Position numbers and translations under genes: made by a program. From a bacterium (GTDB lineage: Bacteria; Actinomycetota; Acidimicrobiia; Acidimicrobiales; CATQHL01): DNA of 38,285 bases. The stretch is taken from positions 1 through 38,285 of the forward strand of contig JAPOYM010000173.1 of the NCBI GenBank assembly GCA_026706565.1, written 5' to 3'. The notes beneath the pieces were generated by a model that had not been told where the DNA came from, ran no database searches, and saw only the letters and a program-made list of their open reading frames with translations. The first letter of the stretch is position 1. Each line of letters begins with the position of its first letter. Below are positions 29,477-38,285 of the stretch, piece by piece.

Positions 29477-29503
29477 CTCAAGCTCCTCTCCGTCTGAATC
29501 GCC

Positions 29504-31198
29504 CTATTGGAACGATACGAATACCGGCGTCGGGGTGAGGTTGAGTACTCGGTCCGGTCCGGCCATCGGGGAGTCCTCGTCGTAGAAGTTCTTCCAACCC
29601 CAGTAGAACCCGTCGGCGTCGGGCGCTCCGGTCAGGGTGTTCCATGTGCCTTGCTTGGTTCCTTGATCGCCGTAGCCGTCCATGTGGATCAGCACCGCGA
29701 CCTCCGGAGGGGTCTCGATCCGAGGACGGTTCGTGATCATGGCGTAGTGGAACTGGTGGATGACGAGCAGCTTCTGGGGGAGGGCCGCTTCACGCACGAG
29801 GCCGGCCAGCCACTCCGCAACCTGGTTGATCTCCGCGGCGTCCACCGTGCCGACCTGGCGCATGTGGACCTGGTTCGGCTTCAGCCTCCACTCCGGGTCG
29901 AGCGCGAGCCCTACGTGGGGGAGGCGCAGGAACTCCTCGTAGATCCTCGCCTGGGTCAGGAAGTCGGTCCGCCCCGGCTGCAGATCCAAGAGCACGTACA
30001 CATCGTTGGCGGCTGCTACCTCGACCCAGGGCCTTATCACGTCTCGGGCGGTCTCACTCGAATAGTCCCCGTCCGCGCCGGGGTCGGCGGACGCGACGGT
30101 GGCGATGATCTCGAAAGTGCCCAGGACACGCGCACCGTCCGCGCCGTAGCCGGCGGCGATGGAACGGAGACGATCGACGCCCTCGCTGGGCCCCTGCTCG
30201 CCCAGCACTCCGAGGCCCGCCGTCGTCGGATGCCCGTACATGGCCACTAGCCGGCGGGGTGGGTCGGCGTCGAACATGAGCAGTCCACCGCCGGGTATCT
30301 CATCGCCCCGGCGGATGACGTCGAGTTGCCAAGCCGCGTCCTCGCCGAAGTCCGAGAGCAGCTCTACCTCCGAAGCGCCCGAGATCAGCTCCCTCGCCTC
30401 CGGGGAGGCCGCTCGGATGTCGCCGGCCACCGCCACCACCCCGACGCCGATCCGGTGGCCCAGGGCTGCCAGGGGCGCGGCCACCCCCGCGTCGTGGACG
30501 ATCCACACGCGGTCATACGTCGCCCCTTCAGGCGGGAACGTGGCCCCCCGATCCACGGGCACCGGTTCGACGGCGAAGTCGGCGAGCGCGTCGCCGAGTA
30601 TGCGAGGGTCGCTGAGGACACGCGAGTCGATCCCGGCAGCCACGATCCGCTCCGGGGCGAGACGCCTCACCTCCTCCGCCAGAGCGGTGTCGAAGCTGGA
30701 ACCGACGAGGAGCAGCGGGCCTCGAATCCCGCGGGACAGCAGGGTGGAGATCGCGTCGGGTTGAGCAGCGAACGCCAGACCGACCTCGTGGGCACAGCCG
30801 TAGGCAGCTCGCGACAACTCGAGCGCGGCCGCCGCAGGAGAGGTGTCAGTGAGATAGAGATCCTCAGAAATCCGCGGTACACAGTCGCGCTCGGGTCCGG
30901 CGGGTCCGAGAGTGCCCTGCGCCTCCGGCGCGGCCGCTCGGGTCGCCGCGTTCTCCCCGGCGGCGCCGGCCGGCGGAGGGCTCGCACCAGAGGGCTCTGT
31001 GGCCTGCTGAGTCCCGGCTGTGTGCGCGCCCTCCGGGGCTTCGGCGCCGGGCACCCCGGACAGCACCGCTGCGGTAACGAGCGCTGCGAGGACAGCGAGC
31101 AGCGCGAGCGAGCGTCGGGAGAACGGCTTCCGCATCGGGTATCCGGAGACCCGGCGCCAGTGGGCAGCGACCCGCCGCGGATCGAGTGGGACTCTCAA
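29504..31198 (-). CDS. Secreted/membrane-anchored protein of unknown function (possible cell-wall-binding-repeat-2-like region plus glycoside-hydrolase-like C-terminal domain)
   Basis: N-terminal TM/signal RRSLALLAVLAALVTAAVLSG; Ala/Pro/Gly linker; SRGIRGPLLLVGSSFDTALAEEVRRLAPERIVAAG; C-terminal GTFEIIATVASADPGADGDYSSETARDVIRPWVEVAAANDVYVLLDLQPGRTDFLTQ...HVGLALDPEWRLKPNQVHMRQVGTVDAAEINQVAEWLAGLV. Confidence 0.75.
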   Translation of the reverse strand: MRVPLDPRRVAAHWRRVSGYPMRKPFSRRSLALLAVLAALVTAAVLSGVPGAEAPEGAHTAGTQQATEPSGASPPPAGAAGENAATRAAAPEAQGTLGPAGPERDCVPRISEDLYLTDTSPAAAALELSRAAYGCAHEVGLAFAAQPDAISTLLSRGIRGPLLLVGSSFDTALAEEVRRLAPERIVAAGIDSRVLSDPRILGDALADFAVEPVPVDRGATFPPEGATYDRVWIVHDAGVAAPLAALGHRIGVGVVAVAGDIRAASPEARELISGASEVELLSDFGEDAAWQLDVIRRGDEIPGGGLLMFDADPPRRLVAMYGHPTTAGLGVLGEQGPSEGVDRLRSIAAGYGADGARVLGTFEIIATVASADPGADGDYSSETARDVIRPWVEVAAANDVYVLLDLQPGRTDFLTQARIYEEFLRLPHVGLALDPEWRLKPNQVHMRQVGTVDAAEINQVAEWLAGLVREAALPQKLLVIHQFHYAMITNRPRIETPPEVAVLIHMDGYGDQGTKQGTWNTLTGAPDADGFYWGWKNFYDEDSPMAGPDRVLNLTPTPVFVSFQ

Positions 31199-31283
31199 CA
31201 GGCGCTCCTTCGAGGCTCAGGCGGGCGCCGGCCGACAGGGTGCCCGCCCGGGCGGCCGTTGATGCATGCCCGCAGCGCGGCCA

Positions 31284-32615
31284 TCACGAGCACGGCGCCG
31301 GGTCCTCAGGCGCCTCGCCCGGCGGCTGCCGGCGGGCGCGCAGCCAGCGGTCGTGGATCTCCTGCTCGACGCCGTGGGGCGACGGCTCGTAGTACACGCC
31401 TTCGCCGGCTTCGTCGGGGCGGTGCTGCTGGGGGCGCCAGCCGCGGGGGTCGTCGTGGGGGTACTCGTAGCCCTCGCCGTGGCCCAGTCCCTTGGCTCCC
31501 CGGTAGTGGGCGTCGCGGAGATGCGGGGGCACCTCGCCACGGCGGGAGCGGACCTCCTCGCGGGCCCGGCTCAGGGCGACGGTGACCCGGTTGGACTTCG
31601 GAGCCGTGGCCAGATACACGACCGCGTGCGCCAGGTTCAGGGCGGCCTCGGGCAGCCCCACGTACTCCACGGCGCGGGCGGCGGCGTCGGCCACCAGCAG
31701 GCCCTGAGGATCGGCCATCCCCACGTCCTCCGACGCCAGGATCACCAGGCGCCGTGCCACGAAGCGGGGATCCTCGCCGGCCTCCAGCATCCGGGCCAGC
31801 CAGTACAGGCCGGCGTCGGGATCCGAGCCGCGGATGCTCTTGATGAAGGCGCTGGCCACGTCGAAGTGCTCGTCGACCCCGTACCCCAGGGCGGCGGCGT
31901 CCACGGCAGCTTCGGCGTCGGAGAGGCGCACCTCCGGCGGCTCGACGCGCTCGCCGGCTAGGGCCACGGCCACCTCCAGGGCACCCAGCACCGCCCGCCC
32001 GTCGCCTCCCGCCCGCGCCACGAGGTGCTCGAGCGCGTCGGCGTCGACGGTGGCCCCGGTCGCCTCCAGGCCCCGCCGCAGCAGCACCCCCAGAGCGGCA
32101 TCGTCGAGGGGGTGCAGCCGGAACAGCGCCGAGCGGGACAGCAGCGGGCGGTTCACCTCGAAGTAGGGGTTCTCGGTGGTCGCCCCGACCAGCACGATGA
32201 GCCCCGACTCCACGGCGGGCAGCAGGGCGTCCTGCTGGGCCTTGTTGAAGCGGTGTACCTCGTCGAGGAACAGGATGGTGCCCTGGCCCCGCTCGCCGAG
32301 ACGGTGCTCGGCCGCGACTAGTTCGGCGCGCACGTCCTTGACCGTGGCCGACACCGCGCTGGCGGCCACGAACGCCTTGGCGGTGCTGGCGGCGATGACC
32401 TCCGCGATGGTGGTCTTGCCGGTTCCGGCCGGCCCCCACAGAACCAGCGACGACACCCGGTCGGCCTCGATGAGCAGACGCAGCGGTGCGCCCGGCCCCA
32501 GCAGGTGGTCCTGCCCGACGATGCCGTCGAGGCTGCGGGGCCGCAGCCGAGCGGCCAAGGGCTGACGGCGCGCCCCCTCACGGCGGGCCCGGTCGGCGAA
32601 CAGGCTGTCGGCCAT
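31284..32615 (-). CDS. rarA: Replication-associated recombination protein A (MgsA/RarA AAA+ ATPase)
   Basis: PLAARLRPRSLDGIVGQDHLLGPGAPLR...LVLWGPAGTGKTTIAEVIA...ILFLDEVHRFNKAQQDALLPAVESGLIVLVGATTENPYFEVNRPLLSRSALFRL. Confidence 0.96.
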   Translation of the reverse strand: MADSLFADRARREGARRQPLAARLRPRSLDGIVGQDHLLGPGAPLRLLIEADRVSSLVLWGPAGTGKTTIAEVIAASTAKAFVAASAVSATVKDVRAELVAAEHRLGERGQGTILFLDEVHRFNKAQQDALLPAVESGLIVLVGATTENPYFEVNRPLLSRSALFRLHPLDDAALGVLLRRGLEATGATVDADALEHLVARAGGDGRAVLGALEVAVALAGERVEPPEVRLSDAEAAVDAAALGYGVDEHFDVASAFIKSIRGSDPDAGLYWLARMLEAGEDPRFVARRLVILASEDVGMADPQGLLVADAAARAVEYVGLPEAALNLAHAVVYLATAPKSNRVTVALSRAREEVRSRRGEVPPHLRDAHYRGAKGLGHGEGYEYPHDDPRGWRPQQHRPDEAGEGVYYEPSPHGVEQEIHDRWLRARRQPPGEAPEDPAPCS

Positions 32616-32670
32616 CGTCTACAAGTCTGCTGAATATCCGGCGGCGCTGCAGGCCAACTCGACTTGGTCT

Positions 32671-32794
32671 GGATTCCGGCCTGCGCCGGAATGACATGTG
32701 GGGGCCGGAATGAGGTGGCGTGGGGCCGGGGTCGTGGGAGGTGAGGGGTTCTGGGTTCGGGCCTGCGCCGGAATGACGTGTGGGGGCCGGAATG
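32671..32794. repeat. Dispersed palindromic repeat, copies c and d, as a direct repeat (32679-32712, 32761-32794)
   Basis: GCCTGCGCCGGAATGACRTGTGGGGGCCGGAATG twice with one mismatch, 82 bp apart; copy c has the full GGATTCCGGCCTGCGCCGGAATGAC hairpin. Confidence 0.85.
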
Positions 32795-32809
32795 GTCCCG
32801 AGTCTGGGC

Positions 32810-34567
32810 TCAGGTCGGGCGCAGGCGGAGACCGAGTTCGGTGAGGTGCTCCGGGCCGATCGGGCCGGGAGCGCCGGTGAGCGGGTCGGCGCCGGACTGG
32901 GTCTTCGGGAAGGCGATGACCTCGCGGATGTTCTCCTCGCCCGCCAGCAGGGCGGCGAGCCGATCGATGCCGAAGGCGAACCCGGCATGCGGCGGCGCCC
33001 CGTGGCCGAAGGCTTCCAGCAGGAAGCCGAAGCGGCGCTCGGCCTCGTCCGCGTCGATGCCGAGGGCGGCGAAGACCTGCCTCTGAATGTCGGCGTCGTG
33101 GATCCGCACGCTGCCCGAGCCCAGCTCCCAGCCGTTGATTACTAGGTCGTACGCCTGCGAGCGCACCCGCAGCAGGGACTCGCCGCCGCCCCGCACCAGG
33201 TAGTCCAAGTCGTCGGGGTGCGGCATCGTGAACGGGTGGTGGGCGGGCAGCGGATTCCCGCCGTCGTCGATGTCCTCGAACAGCGGGAAGTCCACGACCC
33301 ACAGCGCCGCCAGGCCTCCCTCGGTCACCGGCGGGCGCCCCAACTCCAGCCGCAGCAGCCCGAGAACCCGGTCAGCGAGCCGCTTCTCGTCGGCGATGAG
33401 CATGATCAAGTCACCGGGGCCGGCGCCCAGCCGCTGCGGGAGGGCCGCCCGCTCCTGGGGTGACATGAACTTGCACAGCGCCCCGTCGAGGACCGGCGCA
33501 GCGTCGCCGTCACCGCCCGAGGCACCCACCCTGAACCACGCCAGACCCTTCGCCCCCCAGCGTTTGCACGCCGCGGTCAGCTCGTCGATGCGGTTGCGGC
33601 CCATCTCGGCGCCGCCGGTGACCGTGATCCCCTTGACGCAGGGCACCCGGAAGACCCGGGCCTGCGTGCCGGCGAACAGGTCGGTGCAGTCGACCAACTC
33701 CATGCCGAAGCGGGTGTCCGGCTTGTCGCTGCCGTAGCGGTCCATCGCCTCGTTCCAGGTGATGATCGGCACCTCGCCCAGAGGGGTGCCCGTCACCGCC
33801 TCCACCGTGTGGCTGACGGCCGTGCCGATGAAATCGATGATCTCGTCGGCGCCCACGAATGCGGCCTCGGCGTCGAGCTGCATGAACTCGAACTGCCGGT
33901 CGGCGCGCAGGTCCTCGTCGCGCAGGCAGCGGGCGATCTGGTAGTAGCGGTCGAGCCCGCCCACCATGCAGAGTTGCTTGAAGAGCTGCGGGCTCTGGGG
34001 CAGGGCGTAGAAGTCGCCCGGGTGCAGCCGGGAGGGCACCACGAAGTCCCGCGCCCCCTCGGGCGTGGAGGCCACGAGCATCGGGGTCTCGACCTCCACG
34101 AAGCCCTGGGCGTCCATGGCTTCCCGGATGGCGGCGTTGACCCTGGCACGGATGCGCAGGTTGCGCTGCATCCGGGCGCGGCGCAGGTCCAAGTACCGGT
34201 AGCGCAGCCGCAGGTTCTCGTCCACGTCGGCATGCAGCGGGATCGGCATCGGCTCGGCCCGCTTGAGGACCTCCAGCCTGCAGTCGCCGACCTCCACCTC
34301 GCCGGTGGCCAGCGCCGGGTTGGCGGTCCCCTCGGGACGCGTCCGCACGACCCCGGCGACCCGCACGACGTACTCGCTGCGGGCGTCGATGCGCTCGTCG
34401 ACTACGCACTGCACGACGCCCGTGTGGTCGCGCACGTCCAAGAACGCCAAGTGCTCGCCGTGGGTGCGCCGGCGGTCCACCCAGCCGCAGACCACGACCT
34501 CGCGGCCGGCGTCGCCGGGGCGCAGCTCACCGCAGTAGGCGGTGCGCATCCCGCGCGGGCCGCTCAT
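32810..34567 (-). CDS. aspS: Aspartyl-tRNA synthetase
   Basis: VVVCGWVDRRRTHGEHLAFLDVRDHTGVVQCV...LRYRYLDLRRARMQRNLRIRARV...TPEGARDFVVPSRLHPGDFYALPQSPQLFKQLCMVGGLDRYYQIARCLRDEDLRADRQFEFMQLD. Confidence 0.98.
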   Translation of the reverse strand: MSGPRGMRTAYCGELRPGDAGREVVVCGWVDRRRTHGEHLAFLDVRDHTGVVQCVVDERIDARSEYVVRVAGVVRTRPEGTANPALATGEVEVGDCRLEVLKRAEPMPIPLHADVDENLRLRYRYLDLRRARMQRNLRIRARVNAAIREAMDAQGFVEVETPMLVASTPEGARDFVVPSRLHPGDFYALPQSPQLFKQLCMVGGLDRYYQIARCLRDEDLRADRQFEFMQLDAEAAFVGADEIIDFIGTAVSHTVEAVTGTPLGEVPIITWNEAMDRYGSDKPDTRFGMELVDCTDLFAGTQARVFRVPCVKGITVTGGAEMGRNRIDELTAACKRWGAKGLAWFRVGASGGDGDAAPVLDGALCKFMSPQERAALPQRLGAGPGDLIMLIADEKRLADRVLGLLRLELGRPPVTEGGLAALWVVDFPLFEDIDDGGNPLPAHHPFTMPHPDDLDYLVRGGGESLLRVRSQAYDLVINGWELGSGSVRIHDADIQRQVFAALGIDADEAERRFGFLLEAFGHGAPPHAGFAFGIDRLAALLAGEENIREVIAFPKTQSGADPLTGAPGPIGPEHLTELGLRLRPT

Positions 34568-35859
34568 CGTGTACTCCCCTCGCCAGCCGCCCGGACCACC
34601 TCGCCCACGACATCGCTGCGAGCGACCCGCCTTTGGACCGACGCGCCCGCGTGCCCGGCGCCGTGACCGCGCATCTCGCGCATCGAGACGACGCCGTCGG
34701 CCAGTTCGTCGGGCCCGACCAGCAGCGCCCAGCGCGCCCCGGAGCGGTCGGCCGCCTTCATCTGCGCCTTCATGGAGCGACCGTCGAAGGCGCGCTCCGC
34801 CCTGACGCCCGCCCCGCGCAGCTCCTCGGCTAGCAGCGTGGCCTCGCCTCCGCCGGTCACGTCCACCACGAACACGTCCGCCGCCCCCGGCGGCGGGGGG
34901 AACGCGCCCTCGGCGTCGCAGGCCAGCAGGAGGCGGTCCACCCCGAGCGCGAAACCCACGCCCGGCACCTCAGGGCCGCCCAAGTCGGCCACCAGTCCGT
35001 CGTAGCGGCCGCCGCCGCCGACCGCGTCCTGGGCGCCGTCGAGGGCGTCGGAGGCCAGCTCGAAGGCGGTGCGCCGGTAGTAGTCCAAGCCGCGCACCAG
35101 CCGGGGGTTGCGCTCGAACGGAATGCCCAGCGCCTCCAGTCCCGACAGCACCGCGCCGAAATGCCCCGCCGCCGCCTCGCTCCAGTAGTCGTCGACGGCC
35201 GGAGCGCCGGCCACGACGGCCAAGTCCGCGGGGCGCTTGGAGTCCAGCAGACGCAGCGGGTTGCGATCCAGCGTCTCGCGCCCCTGCGCCGACAACCCGG
35301 CGGCCCGCTGCTCGAAGTGGGCCGACAGCGCCCCCAGATACCTCTCCCGGTCGGCGCGGTCGCCCAGCGAGTTCACCACCAGGCGAAGCTCCCGGAGGCC
35401 GAGGCTCGTGCAGAACCGCCACGCCAGGGCGATCACCTCCACGTCAGCCTGCGGGTCGTCGCTGCCGAACAGCTCCGCACCCACCTGGTTGAACTGCCGG
35501 AAGCGCCCAGCCTGGGGCTTCTCGTAGCGGAACTGCGGCCCCTCGTACCACGCCTTCCACGGCAGCGTCGGGCGGTGCTGCACGAAGGCCCGCGCCAGCG
35601 AGGCGGTCAGCTCGGGGCGCAGCGCCAGGCGCCGGTCGCCGGGGTCCCGGAACTCATACATCTCCTTGGAGACGATGTCGGTGGCCTCGCCGACTCGCCG
35701 GAACACCTCGATCTGCTCGAACATCGGCGACACGACCTGGCCGTAGCCCGCCAGCTCGGCGGCGTCGGCGAAGGTCTCCGCCAGGGCGCGCAGCCTCGCC
35801 GAGTCCGGCGCCAGGATGTCGCGCGTGCCCCGCGGCGCCTGCAGCGACACGGCGCTCAC
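34564..35859 (-). CDS. hisS: Histidyl-tRNA synthetase
   Basis: [18 protein letters not shown]...[27 protein letters not shown]...[30 protein letters not shown]...[16 protein letters not shown] start overlaps the ndk stop. Confidence 0.97.
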   Translation of the reverse strand: MSAVSLQAPRGTRDILAPDSARLRALAETFADAAELAGYGQVVSPMFEQIEVFRRVGEATDIVSKEMYEFRDPGDRRLALRPELTASLARAFVQHRPTLPWKAWYEGPQFRYEKPQAGRFRQFNQVGAELFGSDDPQADVEVIALAWRFCTSLGLRELRLVVNSLGDRADRERYLGALSAHFEQRAAGLSAQGRETLDRNPLRLLDSKRPADLAVVAGAPAVDDYWSEAAAGHFGAVLSGLEALGIPFERNPRLVRGLDYYRRTAFELASDALDGAQDAVGGGGRYDGLVADLGGPEVPGVGFALGVDRLLLACDAEGAFPPPPGAADVFVVDVTGGGEATLLAEELRGAGVRAERAFDGRSMKAQMKAADRSGARWALLVGPDELADGVVSMREMRGHGAGHAGASVQRRVARSDVVGEVVRAAGEGSTR

Positions 35860-36269
35860 GTCGGGAGTTCGGGGAAGAACAGGGCGATCTCCCGCGCCGC
35901 GGCGGCCTCGCTGTCGCTGCCGTGAACGAGGTTCTCGGTGACCTCCAGGCCGAAGTCGCCGCGGATCGTGCCCGGCGGGGCGTCCGCAGGGTTCGTCGGA
36001 CCCATCAGCGTGCGGACGACGGCGTAAGTCTCCTCGGGCCCCTCCAGCACGAGCGCCAGCGTCGGCGAGCGGCCGATGAAGTCGCGCAGTTCCGGGTAGA
36101 AGGGTTTCTCGGTGTGCTCGGCGTAGTGGCGCGCCGCCAAGGCCGCGTCGACGTGCAGCAAGCGGGCCGCTGCGATCCGCAGTCCTTTGCGCTCGAAGCG
36201 GCTCAGGATCTCGCCCACCAGGCCGCGCTCGACGGCGTCCGGCTTGCACAGGACCAGCGTTGCACCCAT
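35856..36269 (-). CDS. ndk: Nucleoside diphosphate kinase
   Basis: [29 protein letters not shown]...[46 protein letters not shown] (catalytic His present). Confidence 0.97.
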   Translation of the reverse strand: MGATLVLCKPDAVERGLVGEILSRFERKGLRIAAARLLHVDAALAARHYAEHTEKPFYPELRDFIGRSPTLALVLEGPEETYAVVRTLMGPTNPADAPPGTIRGDFGLEVTENLVHGSDSEAAAAREIALFFPELPT

Positions 36270-36362
36270 CGTTCCCGCTCCGATTCGCTCCGAGATCCCC
36301 CGCCCGGGGACCGGGGGTCAGGCTACCGGCGGGAGCGCGGCCCGGGCGGGAGGCCGGGGGCC

Positions 36363-37691
36363 TCAGAAGCTCGAGGCGCCGGCCGATTCGACGGCCTCGG
36401 CGTCGCGGGCTGCGCCGGCCACGTACAGGGAGCCCGACACGAAGACCATGTCGCCGCTGCCTGCCAGGGCCTTGGCGCGCCGCACCGCGGCGGCGGGGTC
36501 GTGAACGGCCTCGCAACGGATCCCGGCCTCGCCCGCGAGGCGGGCCAGCTCGGCGGCGGGGATCCCGCGAGGTGACGGCGCGGTCGTGGCGACGAGCAGT
36601 TCGCAGCGGAGGGCGCCGATCTCCTCGAACATGCGCAGCGGGTCGCGCTCGCGCATCATGCCGATCACCATGACCGTGCGGGCCGCGCCGGCGAAGTCCT
36701 CCTCGAGCGCGAGCCGGGCGGCCGAGGCGCCGTCGGGGTTGTGCGCGCCGTCCACGACGACCAGCGGGGACCGCCCGATGACCTCCATGCGACCCGCCAG
36801 CCCGGCGTCGCCGAACGCCTCGGCGACCACCTCGGCAGACGGCGGCGCGTCGAAGAACGCCTCGCAGGCGGCCAGGGCGAGCGCGGCGTTGTGGCCCTGA
36901 TGCCGGCCGTGCAGCCCCAGGAAGACGTCCTCGTAGCGCCCGCCGGCGGCGATGTCCAGCAGCCGGCCCCCCACGGCCAGGTCGTTGCGAGTGCAGGCGA
37001 AGTCCTCCCCCTGCAGGTACGTCCGGGAAGGCCCGGACTCGCTGAACACCCCGCGCAGAGCCGGGTCGGTCTCGCCCAGCACCAGCACGGAGCCGGGCTT
37101 GATGATTCCGGCCTTCTCCCACGCCACCGCCGCCCGCCATCCGGGGCCGCCGTCGGTGTGGTCCTCCCCCACGTTCGTGACCACCGCCACGTCGCCGTCT
37201 ACGACGTTGGTGGCGTCGTAGCGGCCTAGTTTGCCGACCTCCACGACGGCCACGTCCACAGCGGCGTCGGCGAAGCAGCGCAGCGCCGCGCCGGTCATTA
37301 TCTCGAACCAGGAGGGCTCGAGGCCGGAGGCCTCGACCGTCCGCCGCAGGTCGCCCAGCAGTTCAGCCAGGGCATCGTCGCCGGCGGGGGCGCCCGCTAG
37401 CTGTATGCGCTCGTTGATGCTGCTGACGTGCGGGCTCGTGTAGGTCCCTGCGTGCAGGCCCTGCGCCGCGAAGAGGCGGCTGACGAGGTGCGCGGTGGAT
37501 CCCTTCCCGTTGGTGCCGGTGATGTGTACCGACGGGAAGTCGCGCTGCGGGTCCCCCAGCACCGCCGCCAGCGACCGCATCCGGTCCAGGGACAGCCCGT
37601 GTACCGCCCCGGCGGTGGCCTCCAGGTTCACATGGCGGTCCAGCCACGCCAACCCGTCATGCAGCGTCATCGGCTCGGGGGAACGCACCAC
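36363..37691 (-). CDS. folC: Folylpolyglutamate synthase / dihydrofolate synthase
   Basis: VHITGTNGKGSTAHLVSRLFAAQGLHAGTYTSPHVSSINERIQLAG...VVVDGAHNPDGASAARLALEE. Confidence 0.95.
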   Translation of the reverse strand: MVRSPEPMTLHDGLAWLDRHVNLEATAGAVHGLSLDRMRSLAAVLGDPQRDFPSVHITGTNGKGSTAHLVSRLFAAQGLHAGTYTSPHVSSINERIQLAGAPAGDDALAELLGDLRRTVEASGLEPSWFEIMTGAALRCFADAAVDVAVVEVGKLGRYDATNVVDGDVAVVTNVGEDHTDGGPGWRAAVAWEKAGIIKPGSVLVLGETDPALRGVFSESGPSRTYLQGEDFACTRNDLAVGGRLLDIAAGGRYEDVFLGLHGRHQGHNAALALAACEAFFDAPPSAEVVAEAFGDAGLAGRMEVIGRSPLVVVDGAHNPDGASAARLALEEDFAGAARTVMVIGMMRERDPLRMFEEIGALRCELLVATTAPSPRGIPAAELARLAGEAGIRCEAVHDPAAAVRRAKALAGSGDMVFVSGSLYVAGAARDAEAVESAGASSF

Positions 37692-37743
37692 AGCGTCGTG
37701 GGCCGTGCGGCTCGGACAACAGTTGGGGCGGGACAGCGCGGGC

Positions 37744-38285
37744 TCAGGAAGCGGCGCGCCTCGAGGCCTCGGCGGGACGCAGGCGCGGAACCAGGGTGGG
37801 GTTGGCGTTGGCCCGCACGGTGGCGTCGTCGATGACGCAGCGCTCGACGTCCGAGCGCCCCGGAAGGTCGAACATGAGGTCTAACAGCACCTCTTCCATC
37901 ACGGCCCGCAGGCCGCGGGCGCCGGTGCCGCGGGCCATGGCCACATCGGCCACCGCCTCGAGGGCCTCCGGGGTGAACTCCAGTTCGACGTTCTCGTACT
38001 CGAACTTCTTGCTGTACTGCTTGGTCAGGGAGTTCCGGGGCTCCACGAGGATGCGCACCAAGGCGTCCTGCTCGAGGTTCGACACGGCGCCCACCACCGG
38101 CAGCCGCCCCACCAACTCGGGGATCATGCCGAAACGCAGCAAGTCCTCGGGCTGGACCTTGCTGTACAGCTCGCCGAGGTCCTTCTCCTCGATCGGGCGC
38201 ACGTCGGCGCCGAACCCGACGCCCTTGCGTCCGATGCGGTTCTCCACGATCGTGTCGAGGCCGGCGAACGCCCCGCCGCAGACGA
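37744..38285 (-). CDS. clpX: ATP-dependent Clp protease ATP-binding subunit ClpX (N-terminus outside window)
   Basis: Open to the window edge; CGGAFAGLDTIVENRIGRKGVGFGA...VQPEDLLRFGMIPELVGRLPVVG...EPRNSLTKQYSKKFEYENVELEFTPEALEAVADVAMARGTGARGLRAVMEEVLLDLMFDLPG. Confidence 0.97.
   Translation of the reverse strand, partial: VCGGAFAGLDTIVENRIGRKGVGFGADVRPIEEKDLGELYSKVQPEDLLRFGMIPELVGRLPVVGAVSNLEQDALVRILVEPRNSLTKQYSKKFEYENVELEFTPEALEAVADVAMARGTGARGLRAVMEEVLLDLMFDLPGRSDVERCVIDDATVRANANPTLVPRLRPAEASRRAAS

Noticed and set aside
32619-32810. Protein-like strings VIPAQARTQNP and CHSGAGRNPD
   Set aside because: Known artefacts of translating dispersed palindromic repeats.
35860-37140. N-terminal half of the 858 aa ORF 34564-37140
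   Set aside because: Out-of-frame reading of ndk and folC; only the hisS portion from the GTG at 35859 is real.

Overview
High-GC window, probably from an actinobacterium close to Acidimicrobiia (inferred from gene order and codon usage, not tested). Most of it is a housekeeping backbone on the minus strand. Read from high to low coordinates it is: clpX(partial)-folC-ndk-hisS-aspS-rarA-[two accessory genes]-DUF948-alaS-[ruvX-mltG-aroE, opposite strand]-aroKB fusion-aroQ-pepP-efp-nusB-deaminase-pyrR-pyrB-pyrC-carA-carB-pyrD-pyrF-mihF-gmk-rpoZ-coaBC. There are three accessory zones. (1) 1-4.5 kb holds a frameshifted toxin/antitoxin-like pair, a tightly overlapping four-gene operon of uncharacterised proteins ending in a C5 DNA methyltransferase, and a retropepsin-like protease gene. 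(2) 21.9-23.1 kb is a gene graveyard made of GMC-oxidoreductase, helicase and AAA-ATPase pieces. It sits at one edge of an apparent inversion of ruvX-mltG-aroE. (3) 29.2-31.2 kb holds an internally deleted endonuclease/exonuclease/phosphatase remnant and a secreted protein of unknown function. The best regulatory find is a PyrR-binding RNA hairpin directly against a Shine-Dalgarno sequence upstream of pyrR. The best candidate for an undescribed system is the 735-4002 methyltransferase operon, although parts of it look decayed. I saw no convincing CRISPR array, rRNA or tRNA by eye. All homology calls come from reading motifs; no database search was run.
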